DNA of 64,000 nucleotides from Ophiosphaerella korrae (taxonomy: Eukaryota > Ascomycota > Dothideomycetes > Pleosporales > Phaeosphaeriaceae), in the NCBI GenBank assembly GCA_028456385.1, contig JALNQF010000173.1, positions 28,849 through 92,848 on the forward strand, written 5' to 3'. The position numbers and the translations under genes are program-made. Shown here piece after piece: positions 26,569 to 35,159 of the stretch. The notes beneath the pieces are model-generated. The model was not told where the DNA came from, made no database searches, and saw only the letters and a program-made list of their open reading frames with translations. Each line of letters starts with the position of its first letter. Position 1 is the stretch's first letter.

Positions 26569-27008
26569 TATTATAGGCGTAATAAAAGAAATTAAGATAA
26601 AACTAATTAGTTTTAACTTAAGTACTAATAAAGTATAGAATAAGTAAAGTAATAACTTTAATTTCGAAGTTAATTATAATAGAAATATATAATAACTTTA
26701 TAGCTTTATAAGGCTTAGTAACTATAAAGCTATAAAGCTACTAACTTTATAACTTTATAAGGCTTAGTACCTATAAAGTTATAAAGCTAAAGAATTAGTA
26801 AAAGTATATAGTTAGTAGTAATATACTTTATTAGGATAGTATTAGTAATTTAATTATTAACTACGAGCGGTAATATATTAATATCGCGAGAATTATTCTA
26901 TTATTTATAGCCTATTATAGATTATAATATATACTTTTGTAATTAACTTCTAATCTACTATACTTACTAAGAGGTTACTTATAGTTAACAACAAGCGACC
27001 CTATTACA
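26569..27008 (+). repeat. Solo LTR, type B (440 bp)
   Basis: It begins TATTATAGG and ends CCTATTACA, the best preserved terminus of its type here. It contains paired inverted blocks around 26,700-26,790 made of TATAAAGCTATAAAGC-like words. It keeps several CG sites (GAGCGG, ATCGCGAG, AAGCGACC), showing that CG was spared where CA was lost. No internal element sequence borders it. A target duplication is not clear. Confidence 0.75.
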
Positions 27009-27190
27009 AAAGTAGTAAAGAGAGAAGTAAGAAGAGTAGTAACTAAAGTAGTAGCTAGAACTCTCTAGTTTATGTGTATAGAGTAGTAATTGTAACTAGG
27101 TTGAGTAAATAAGTATGATTTTTAGATAGGTGGCTAATTTCTGAGAGGTGGCTCGAAACCCCGGGTGGCTCGGAACCCTGTCGGCTAGCT
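27009..27190 (+). mobile_element. 3' end of a pogo/Fot1-like DNA transposon, scarcely RIPed
   Basis: The first ~80 bases read as a basic transposase tail (words like RRVVTKVVA), homologous to 44,225-44,290. The rest matches the terminal region 44,345-44,404 and, inverted, 35,074-35,140. It ends AGCT at 27187-27190, next to TA (27191-27192). Its CA, TG and GG content is normal, unlike the copy at 44 kb. The 5' part is missing, cut off by the solo LTR on its left. Confidence 0.72.
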
Positions 27191-27224
27191 TATAGGATCA
27201 CCAGGCCCGGCAATAATTCGTGAC

Positions 27225-27246
27225 CGATGCGCATTGACCACCACAA
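27225..27246 (+). repeat. Left inverted repeat of the Tc1/mariner-type transposon
   Basis: CGATGCGCA and ACCACCACAA are separated by TTG. It pairs with 28708-28725. Confidence 0.55.
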
Positions 27247-27294
27247 CAACATATACCTTGCATCTCAATACCAACTTTTAGATAGCATATCGCA

Positions 27295-28617
27295 ATGAAA
27301 CTTCGCTCAAATAAAATAATTTTTGGCTCAAATGAAAGCCAAAAGACCCCTCTTCAAAGTCCCAGCCTTAGAGTACCCGATACAGAAGAGCGTGCCCATT
27401 ATTTTTGGCATATTGACCATCGACGCGATGATGAGAGTCTAGCTGATATTGCAGCCCAACATGGGATAGGCCCCACGACAGGCCTACGCTGGCGTAAGGA
27501 GCACGATAGATACGGCGATTCGCGCCGCGTTCGAAAGAGAAAAGCTGAAGAGAAGAATCAGAAGCTTGGGAGGCCTTTCAGAGTATCAGATGAACGTCTT
27601 CAACAGCTTCTTGATGATTCTACTAACGCTGTTCGCGACCAACCGTATTGTATCCAAGCTATGGAGAATGGTGTTGAGCTTCAACCGCGAAGCCTTCGGT
27701 ACAATCTATCGAACCGAGAGGACGTCCATCTGTACGTTGCTGCGTATACGCGTGAAATATCTAATGACCGCCAACAACGCGTTAAATATGGAAAAGAACA
27801 CCTCAAAAAGCCTCTGTATGGCTTCTGGGATGGCGTATTCTTCACAGATGAAGCTCATTTCAACCCAACAGATGACTTTCAGAGGCCTCGTATCCTTCGT
27901 CGTCGCGGAGAACGCTTAGCCTCTAGTAATCTTCTCACGCGTTCGAAGAGGAAGAGCTCCTCTCGTACTATACACATGTATACGTACGTCAACTGGTATA
28001 CTAAAAGCCCTCTATGCTTCTACAACGATGAGAGTGAGATGCTGAAGCCTCCAAAGCCTCTAAGAAAGCCACGCAAGTCAAAATATCAAACGCAGGAAGA
28101 GTATCAAGATGAATTGAAGCAGTGGGAAGCGAAGCTTCCGCCGCCTCTAGAAGTCGTCAACAACGGCCATCATATGACGCAGAACTACTACACCAAGCAC
28201 GTACTTCCTACGTATATCAATGCTATTCATACTGCTCGTTTAGAGTCAGCTCGCGATTGGTATCTTCAGGAGGATGGAGATCCTTCTCACGGAACTAAAA
28301 CAACCAACAACGTTGCAGCAGAAGCTCGATACAATAACTGGATAGTTGTTATCCTTCACCCTGCACAATCTCCTGACCTCAACCCAACAGAAGCTTGCTG
28401 GCTGATACTCAAACAACGTATCAAGAAGCGTATCCAGCAGCCGCCTGAGGGCTCAACACCATGGAATGGCACGAAGAAACATCTCAAAAAGCTCCTCCAA
28501 GAGGTCTGGGATACTATTACGATAGAAGAAATCAGAAAACGAATTGCTGAAATGCCGCATAGGTGCGAGCAGCTAGTGCAGAATAAAGGGCGAAAGATTC
28601 GTTCAGAAACGTGGTGA
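27295..28617 (+). CDS. Tc1/mariner superfamily transposase, intact (440 aa)
   Basis: This is a DDE transposase that cuts and rejoins its own element. The N-terminal ~45-95 is a helix-turn-helix DNA-binding part (ESLADIAAQHGIGPTTGLRW) followed by a basic stretch. The catalytic domain has D185 in FFTDEAHF, D327 in QEDGDPSH and E366 in SPDLNPTE. By my count 38 residues separate the last two, against 34 in classical Tc1. A Pro/Lys-rich insertion (about 250-285) lengthens the gap between the first two acidic residues to about 141. The C terminus (KGRKIRSETW) is like the usual end of this fungal family as I recall it. There is a single exon with no stops, normal base composition, and ATG in an A-rich context. 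It is potentially active or recently arrived. The family assignment is firm; activity is inference. Confidence 0.93.
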   Translation: MKLRSNKIIFGSNESQKTPLQSPSLRVPDTEERAHYFWHIDHRRDDESLADIAAQHGIGPTTGLRWRKEHDRYGDSRRVRKRKAEEKNQKLGRPFRVSDERLQQLLDDSTNAVRDQPYCIQAMENGVELQPRSLRYNLSNREDVHLYVAAYTREISNDRQQRVKYGKEHLKKPLYGFWDGVFFTDEAHFNPTDDFQRPRILRRRGERLASSNLLTRSKRKSSSRTIHMYTYVNWYTKSPLCFYNDESEMLKPPKPLRKPRKSKYQTQEEYQDELKQWEAKLPPPLEVVNNGHHMTQNYYTKHVLPTYINAIHTARLESARDWYLQEDGDPSHGTKTTNNVAAEARYNNWIVVILHPAQSPDLNPTEACWLILKQRIKKRIQQPPEGSTPWNGTKKHLKKLLQEVWDTITIEEIRKRIAEMPHRCEQLVQNKGRKIRSETW

Positions 28618-28707
28618 ATACTAACTGCAACACCACAGAAATGATTAAGATAGAGATTTATATGTAGTTCAATAGCTTCACGTTAAAAAACTGTATATTT
28701 CTATCTA

Positions 28708-28725
28708 TTGTGGTGGTGCGCATCG
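28708..28725 (+). repeat. Right inverted repeat of the Tc1/mariner-type transposon
   Basis: TTGTGGTGGTGCGCATCG lies 91 bp after the transposase stop and is the inverse of 27225-27246. It suggests the element ends not far downstream. Confidence 0.55.
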
Positions 28726-29241
28726 CGTTTCTATGGGGTGCTCATATGGTGGGATTAACACAGACAATTACGTCACTTCTTGAGACGCCATGTACATAGC
28801 CGTAGATAACAATTTTCTGCATTGCGTCGGCTGTCCGCCAAGTAGGACAAAATCAATCAATCAACTGATGTCTTGCCACCCTCGCGTCAGCCCGTGCAAG
28901 ACCCCTCTTGTATTCTCCGCTGTACGCCGATGCTAACTCATGTTGCGCCCTCGGGCAGGCGGCTAACGCGACTTGGAGAACAAATAGGGCTAGCTGTCGA
29001 GGCCCTGCGCATGCCTCTTGCTTCTTGCTGGCTGTTCCGGAGCGAGAAGGCTAAAAGTTCGATATTGTATAAAGCCTGTATAGTAGAGTATGTGTTTACA
29101 GTTTTGTGGGTTAATGCTGTGTAATCGTTGAGGTATCTTGGGTCAAAGTTTTGTATTTCCATTTCCATGTGTCTTACTAGATTTCACTTCTCTCCCTTAA
29201 AGGCAACGTAAAGATATCTAACACCATAACCCTACTAAATC
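28726..29241. other. Intergenic stretch between transposon and APH-like gene
   Basis: It has normal base composition. No supported gene, RNA or repeat was recognised. The first part may contain the outer end of the transposon. The region is the 3' side of both flanking genes, which converge here, so it should hold their 3' untranslated regions. Confidence 0.4.
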
Positions 29242-30597
29242 TCACGAAGAAAATTGGACCTTACACTCTGCGTCATAAGCCTTCAACTGGTCCATCTTTA
29301 AATCCACTAACTTCTCCATTTCTTCTCTCATCTCGTCATCAAGCACATCATCCCCATCTTTGTGAAGTGCAGCCCAATAGACCGCATCTATGTCGAAACT
29401 CTTCCTGATCCCATAGTCGAACCAGAACCTTCCAGACGCCCAGGAGTCACGCATCCGGACAGAAAGAAGTGGGTTGCTCTGGCTTCCTTTCGTATACGTC
29501 CTCGCCTCCACCCGTTCCAAGGCTCGCAAGAACTGTTCCATTCTTGGCACGTAGCGGATCATAAAATCCTCTATGGAGTGGTTTTCAAGCCACATATCTG
29601 GACCCAGTAGAAGTAGCCACCAAGGTGGGTCGTATGCAAACTGCGCTGGCATGGCGTTTGTGAATTCGAAGTCTAGTACAGCCGTGATACGAAGAGTGTC
29701 CGGGTCTGCAAGCATGTTTGTAGGTTGCAGGTCGTCACAGTAGGGCTTGAAAGGACCGGTATCATCAAGACAGTAGCGGGAGATTAGTTGCTTGAATCGA
29801 TGACGTGCGATGAACCGCTTCTTAGCATCTTCTCGGCTATTAGCAAGGTTTCGTTGGGTTCGAAGATGGACAAGATGCTCATCAGCGAGAGAGTGAAGAA
29901 ACACCTTTGCAGACGTGAACGGGGCTGTAGAATATCCACTTGTAGGGTAGTTTGAGACTACGGTCTTCAACTCATTTATATTGTAGGTTAGAGGCCGTTC
30001 GCTGGCAATCCACTCATTTGAAGACGGAATCTTTGATAACGCCCCAATTGCAGAAAAATCCAGTCGGGAAAGTTGCAACATGTAATCGGCAAGTTGCTCG
30101 TAGACATAGTCTAGTTTCGTGTCATCTACGTTAGTCGCGAGGATAACCTCATCTTGCTCAGTCTCTGTTGGTTGCTTTAAGATGGTCGCTAGCGAGATTC
30201 CATCAACATAATCCATGATTATAAATGGACCGAGGTGCTGAGGACTATCTTCGATCATACCCCAACTCACTACCCGAGGTATAGGAATAGTAGTCTTCTC
30301 GCTAAGAAATTTCAGGAATTGGACTTCATTCCTGACCTTTTCATCCCGGAAAGCTGTAGCTGTGTGGCCTGGTTTTGGGAAACGAATCACGGCTTTTGGT
30401 CCTCCATCGCTAAATCTGACGACGAGACTAAGGTTAAATGAGCCTTTGAGGTAGCAGTCAAACTCCCCAGCTGGCTTGCCTTGCCGTCGAGAAGCAACAA
30501 AGGCGACAATCTCTTGCTTTGCATCGATAACCTTTGACAACCACGCCTTGAATTCATTGTCCCCGTCCGTTTCAGCTAGCTCATCGAATACAGTCAT
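29242..30597 (-). CDS. Aminoglycoside phosphotransferase (APH)-family protein, fungal type (451 aa)
   Basis: This is a kinase-like fold protein of the APH/choline kinase superfamily. The N-lobe has the nucleotide-binding strands (AVIRFPKPG, about 69-77), the helix-C Glu in RNEVQFLKF (E91) and the hinge FIIMDYVDG (125-133). The catalytic loop is YCDDLQPTNML (286-296), with D289 as catalytic base and N294. It has Cys where bacterial APHs have His, as I recall being common in fungal members. The metal-binding motif is LDFEF (308-312; D309), followed by PPWWLLL. Length is typical for the fungal family. It is one exon starting at ATG with A at -3. Fungal members are abundant and mostly uncharacterised; substrate unknown. 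It should not be read as an antibiotic-resistance gene. It is the only clear host-type gene in the window. Confidence 0.9.
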   Translation of the reverse strand: MTVFDELAETDGDNEFKAWLSKVIDAKQEIVAFVASRRQGKPAGEFDCYLKGSFNLSLVVRFSDGGPKAVIRFPKPGHTATAFRDEKVRNEVQFLKFLSEKTTIPIPRVVSWGMIEDSPQHLGPFIIMDYVDGISLATILKQPTETEQDEVILATNVDDTKLDYVYEQLADYMLQLSRLDFSAIGALSKIPSSNEWIASERPLTYNINELKTVVSNYPTSGYSTAPFTSAKVFLHSLADEHLVHLRTQRNLANSREDAKKRFIARHRFKQLISRYCLDDTGPFKPYCDDLQPTNMLADPDTLRITAVLDFEFTNAMPAQFAYDPPWWLLLLGPDMWLENHSIEDFMIRYVPRMEQFLRALERVEARTYTKGSQSNPLLSVRMRDSWASGRFWFDYGIRKSFDIDAVYWAALHKDGDDVLDDEMREEMEKLVDLKMDQLKAYDAECKVQFSS

Positions 30598-32217
30598 CTT
30601 CTCCGCAATATACGGTCAGGTGGTGCGGCGAATATGTTAAGGTAAGGAGGCAAAGAAGAGAAATTGTGTAGCCAGAGTACAAAAGTGGAGGGGAAGAATA
30701 TCTATACCAGCGCAACGAGAGAGCTAGGCTACTTTATAGACTAGCCTAAAGAAACCATTCTACATGTGGTATAGTGCTGGGGTACACCCCACTTCGTGAG
30801 CCGCCGCATCGACAGGATTTGTATAGAAAAAAATCGATTTGTATGGAAGCGCACTGGCATATGCAAATGCGGGGCGCTACCAGACCACGTCACGTCGCGG
30901 CTACCGTCAAATTGCCCAAATCTGTCTCCTGCCACATATTTGGCCAATACTCTTGGGCCATCAAGCGGTGAAGAGTGCCCGCTAGGTGGCCAAGGTGCAG
31001 ATCATAGCTGCGCCTCATTGTGGCTTCATCGTCTTCTCACCTATGTTGTCGAATCAGCTGAAGCTAGCCATGTGAACCGCCAACCGCGCGCTAATTTTAG
31101 CTCGCTGCTGATTGGAGAACTGAACAATGTCTCGCAAGACCAATCTTGCCTCCAACGTTCTACGAAATCGCCAGGCCCACTATGCTCATGGCGTCAAGGA
31201 TAAAACTGTAACAATGTATTTTAGTGTTTCGGGCCCAGTCGTGTTGCGACATCGTTCATCGAGAGCATCAACTGACTTGCACTCAGGTAATTTGTGGACC
31301 CACTGGGCCGTAGCGTCATCAATTGACAAAGTTACACCGAATACCACCTAAAGCATTAGATGAAGCCTTGTAAATATCCTTCGCTAAACCCTTTTTTTCA
31401 TCAGGTAGGGAAGGTCATCGGCGAGTCGTGATCTTCCAAAGTATCTTATCGGCGGTTCCCTCGCCCAGCTACTGTGAATGGGCAGCAGGCTGCGTATCCC
31501 ATTGGCAAAGTTTTCTCTAATTTTCCGTATGTCGATCATGCATTACTGTTGGGCCGCTGTCAAGACTCGATTAGTTACTGGTAAGCTGAAAAGCGGCTCT
31601 CGAGCCGGTTTAGTTCGTGTTGCCAGGCAGCGACAATATGTGACACTCCTTTGTCACCCTGCCGCTACGCCGCAATTGCCGCCGCATCTGCTTGAAATTC
31701 TCGCAGCTGCATTGTTAGATAGGATTATTGCTTCTCTACTTGGCCAATAGCCGTCCGGAATTCAATAACTCTGTGACATGTATTCGCATAGCCTTGAATC
31801 TGTAAGGGGCTGCGCAAAGATGAGCAATCAGGTCTAACCCATTACAGAATCTATATCATTACCACGGATATGGACTCTATGAACCGCAGCAATAGACTAT
31901 TTTAATGATATCCAATGATTCTGGGTCGTCATCCACATCATGCAGGTTTCTATTACGGCATTGTTGGGAGAGAGGCGCTTAAGTTTGGCACATACTTGTA
32001 TTTCACCGCTGGTAAGTATGCCTGCCATCATTTAGTCCTGCGGCGAGCAACCGCGCCTCTATTGTCAGCTAGCTCTTGTGACCGCAACCCATAATCTACT
32101 TAAGGCGGTGCGGAAGCCTGTCATACGGTCTTTCAGCAAACATCATTCCCATCGTTTCCAAGCTTCATCATTTGTACCACGAGCTACTCCATCCCTACCG
32201 AAACACTCCAATCCAAT
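30598..32217. other. Intergenic region, no supported gene
   Basis: Normal composition with short open frames on both strands, none with a recognisable domain, strong start context or convincing splice sites. It should contain the promoter of the APH-like gene (right of 30,597) and, at its right end, a pyrimidine-rich leader (about 32,125-32,215) before the small gene at 32218. Confidence 0.4.
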
Positions 32218-32400
32218 ATGACAGATAGCGGCGGCGCCCTTAAGATTCCTAACGAGGAAGAAGAGGAGCGCATGCGTAAGGCGGCCGAAGAATCGCAGAG
32301 ACGTCGAGCGGCAGCGAAGAAAGAGCGAGAGATGAGAGAACTAGCTGAAAGGGCTGGCAAAGACTCCCAGGGACGCAGAAAAGGAGGTAGCTCCTCCTAA
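32218..32400 (+). CDS. Probable small charged hypothetical protein (60 aa)
   Basis: This is a short open frame from ATG to TAA. Residues ~12-57 are almost entirely Glu, Arg, Lys, Ala and Gln (EEEEERMRKAAEESQRRR, then KKEREMRELAERAGK), which predicts a long single helix or coiled coil. It ends in GGSSS. The start is preceded by a C/T-rich leader (CCGAAACACTCCAATCCAAT), typical of filamentous fungal 5' untranslated regions. I do not recognise a family. The biased composition and leader favour a real gene over chance, but its length allows either. It could also be the first exon of a longer gene, although the stop follows directly. Confidence 0.45.
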   Translation: MTDSGGALKIPNEEEEERMRKAAEESQRRRAAAKKEREMRELAERAGKDSQGRRKGGSSS

Positions 32401-34587
32401 GAAATTGCTGTGCGTAGAAAACCAGCTCTCTGGTGCGTCCTTTTTAGAGGTAACCCCCTTTGCGAGGGTTGCGTTGAATCATTGTCTCTAACTTCATTTC
32501 GTAACTTAGAGCCTTAAAGAAAGAGGCAGCCTTTGGCCATACTCCCGCAAGGCTCTGGATGATTGGGTCTGTGGCACATCAAGTTTTTGGAGCAGTTCCC
32601 TTTCCTTTTGTACGGACTTTGCAATAGGCTGCTTAGGCTCGCAACTACTCACTGTTCGCATTTGTATCTCCTGAAGACATTCGTTTATACTTTGCAATAT
32701 ATCGATTCTGCCCGGCCAGCATAAAAGAAACAGTCTACATATGTGATATGATTCTCTAGCTTGTTCGCTAAGAACTATTTGCTCCATGGAAGGATTTAAG
32801 GCATAATTCTTCGCGATTCTTGTCAACAGAATCGCATCAGAGATCAAAATTGGGCTGCGCGCTGGAGCAAAGTCAGCCCGTTGCCAATCTCTGCGGCCTT
32901 GTCCAAGTGCGGTTGAACGAGGTATACCTCGGCCACGTTATGGCGGTGCGCCTTGCGGGCGCCAGCAAAAAAACGAAAACAGCGAGAACTCAATTTCGAA
33001 AACCTCAGGACAACAGCATCAAAACACATCTGCCAGTGGCCGCAGCGGCCTCCAAGGATACTGCCCTTTTTGACACCGGCGGTTAAGCGCACGACTGAGG
33101 CACAGGCCTTGGCACAGGAAGTGGGTTGGTTCAGAAACACTGAAAGCAGACAGCCACCGTAACACCCGGTGTGTAATTGCTAGTGATAAATTCTAAAACG
33201 GCAAATGGTGGTGAAGACGGCGAAGTCGCTGAGATGAGGATAGCATATGAGAGAGGTTGGAAGTAGAGCTTGACGATCTCGTAGCGTGGTATGAGGCGGA
33301 GGCTCGGTTAGTAACGGGAGGGTTTGAAAGTTTGCCTGTATGAAGCTGTTTTTGGCCAGTACCTCTAGCCACGGCGACGGGGACGCGGGCATTAGAACCT
33401 CGTGGCTGTTGATATGGGTAACAATTTCGCTACATACCGTAGCTCCAGGGGAGAAGGAATCTTTAATATTTATTTCTGTATGCCCCGCGAACCCGATTTA
33501 TGCTTAAGGTGGTTTTTCTCTTGCTCAGAATGCAGCATTCGAGTTGAGACGTTTGTGGAAGTTCGGGCGATTGATACAAGGCTAGGACTGCGCGGATTTA
33601 AATTTATTCCGAAGCTTGTGGTGTCAGAAGTCGTGGCACGTGATGCGCACGCGCCACAACTCCGTTTTCTCAACTTCCATCATTGGCACAATGATTGAAT
33701 TAGAAAAAGTCCCGCACTGATGCCTACCTAGGAATGATGCAGAGTGCACTTAGCCATTGGACGTGCAGATGCGACTCTCCCTTTTTAGACGTCAGATGCG
33801 CAGTGTCGAATATTGAAACGAACAGTCACAACGCAGCCTCCACCTAACCTGTGCTAAGCGAGAGCGCATACCCTTGCTGAAAAATGACTCTAGTTAGATA
33901 GAGCGTACAGAAGTCCACACCTAGAGCAGTCTGCCACCACCGTATATACGACGCAGCTAGCGACGACTGCGTAGCAAAGGACGCGATGTAGGCCTCGCGG
34001 TCCCTCTGGATGGCTGAACTCGGGGCAAAAAATATTGACGACGGCCACAAGAACCGTGGAAGGCCGGCGGCGCGTGGCATTGGAGCTGGGCCTGCAAATG
34101 CCCAGTCGATGACACTGCTAGTGGCGTCACGTGATTCGTTGGTAACGTAGACATCAAGAACATGCCCCAGATTTGGGGGCCAAGGTTAAGGCCAAGTCTA
34201 GAAATTGCAACTCCAACTCTGCAAAGTATCAGCTAAGATCTGTACATGTGAAATTGATTCATGCCTACCTACACCGGGATAGGTCATTAGGGCTGCACTC
34301 AATCTTTCGATTGCGGAACCATCTTGTGAGTCACGCGACCATTAGAGTCGATTGATGGGCTGTTTGGTACTCGCATTGTAGCTCAACCTCTGAGAATAAG
34401 ATACGCATATTTATGTTGTCGAAGCAACATCTCATGTTTCTCGCACCATGTGCCAGCGCGTGCGTACCGCGCCTGGGGTCCGATCTGGAAAGCGTGCAAA
34501 TATCTCATCCCAATCCATCTCCATCTTATCCTTGTACGAGCGCAAACGCTCTTCATCTAACTTTGCCCAAGGTTTATGCGTTCGTTG
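32401..34587. other. Intergenic region, no supported gene
   Basis: Composition is normal. Several open frames of 60-140 codons exist on both strands and overlap each other. The longest lacks an ATG near its start. No domain, tRNA or repeat was recognised. An unannotated multi-exon gene cannot be excluded. Confidence 0.35.
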
Positions 34588-35052
34588 CTAGCAGCTCGTA
34601 TTTTCTTTCTTGTATTTCGGATTATTACTAGCGGCGAGAGGCCGGTAAGCGTTATTATCGTCGTCCTCTTCGTGGCTGTCGTGGTCTGATTGGCCAGCAT
34701 CACCATGAAAACTGCTCGTCCGGTCCGTATTGAGTGGCGTCAAGCCTCTATGCGAAAATACTCCTAGTGTACCAGCATCGCATCGGTATCCAACTAGCAT
34801 CTACGACTTGTTAGACAGCTAGGTCATGCGGAGACTTTTGCCTTCACCGCCGAAGAGTCTGTAGTACAGGGCTACTGTATCAAAAGCCAATGTTACGGCA
34901 GTAACAAGAGAACCACAGATGGAACCAATCAGCCCTACGTCAGAAGGATCGGATTCACATGATCTATGGGTACATGAACATGATTGGGAAACTACACACA
35001 ATTGGGACACGTAGGACGTGATCCGTGATCTGCGGTTCTTGGCGATAACAGA
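34588..35052 (-). pseudogene. Possible broken gene with one membrane segment
   Basis: One minus-strand frame runs from 35,052 to 34,588 and is broken by two TAG codons 18 bp apart (34,819-34,821 and 34,801-34,803). Before the breaks is a hydrophobic stretch, LIGSICGSLVTAVTLAF, followed by DTVALYYRLF. After them is an acidic tail (SDHDSHEEDDDNN). Both TAGs could derive from CAG by the same C-to-T change that RIP makes, and the locus is about 250 bp from the RIPed tract. Alternatively an intron lies here (TCTAAC then TAG resemble branch and acceptor sites). No family was recognised. Chance is possible. Confidence 0.22.
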
Positions 35053-35062
35053 TCACAGATCA
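35019..35062. repeat. Inverted repeat at the island's right border
   Basis: TGATCCGTGATCTG (35019-35032) and CAGATCACAGATCA (35049-35062) are inverse with 12 of 14 matches around a 16-bp loop. It lies just outside the pogo-like terminus at 35074. Confidence 0.5.
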
Positions 35063-35073
35063 AGGCAGGGTTA

Positions 35074-35140
35074 AGCTAGCTAACCGGGTTCGGACTCACC
35101 CAGGGTTTTGACTCAGTCGTCAGAACCTAACACCCTCATC
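35074..35140 (+). repeat. Left terminal inverted repeat of the pogo-like element
   Basis: It matches the reverse complement of 44,345-44,404 and of 27,125-27,190, allowing for RIP-type changes. It is still rich in CA and CC, so it was little mutated. Confidence 0.75.
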
Positions 35141-35159
35141 AAAACACGCGTTTTTCTCA

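Larger units (their letters stand above)
27225..28725 (+). mobile_element. Tc1/mariner-type transposon with intact transposase
   Basis: The transposase gene at 27295-28617 lies between imperfect inverted repeats. CGATGCGCA plus ACCACCACAA occur at 27225-27246, and their reverse complement TTGTGGTGGTGCGCATCG at 28708-28725, with a 3-bp difference in spacing. These are probably part of the terminal inverted repeats. The exact outer ends and the TA target duplication are not visible to me. It sits at the left edge of the island, 34 bp from the pogo end. Confidence 0.65.

Noticed and set aside
1..27008. Mitochondrial or organellar DNA as explanation for the high AT content
   Set aside because: Gypsy elements, CpA-specific depletion with kept CG, nested target duplications and a nuclear-type gene island point to RIPed nuclear DNA. 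No mitochondrial genes or tRNAs were seen.
26569..27008. Target duplication of the solo LTR (AATAG against AAAGT)
   Set aside because: The flanks do not match even allowing for C-to-T and G-to-A changes, so no duplication is claimed.
27566..27919. Open frame inside the transposase gene in another frame
   Set aside because: It is a shadow of the transposase coding sequence with no independent signal.
29362..30441. Plus-strand open frames opposite the APH-like gene
   Set aside because: They are shadows of the minus-strand gene, which alone shows conserved motifs.
30796..31750. Several plus-strand open frames of 74-135 codons
   Set aside because: They have random-looking composition, mutual overlap, no start context and no family resemblance; they fit chance in DNA of normal composition.
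32506..32937. Minus-strand open frame of about 143 codons without stop
   Set aside because: The first ATG is far inside (32,787), no domain is recognisable, it overlaps other open frames of similar size, and no convincing splice sites frame it. It could be an exon but is not supportable from sequence alone.
33402..33698. Plus-strand 98-codon frame and its minus-strand overlap
   Set aside because: Both strands are open over the same stretch, there is no domain, and the composition is unremarkable.
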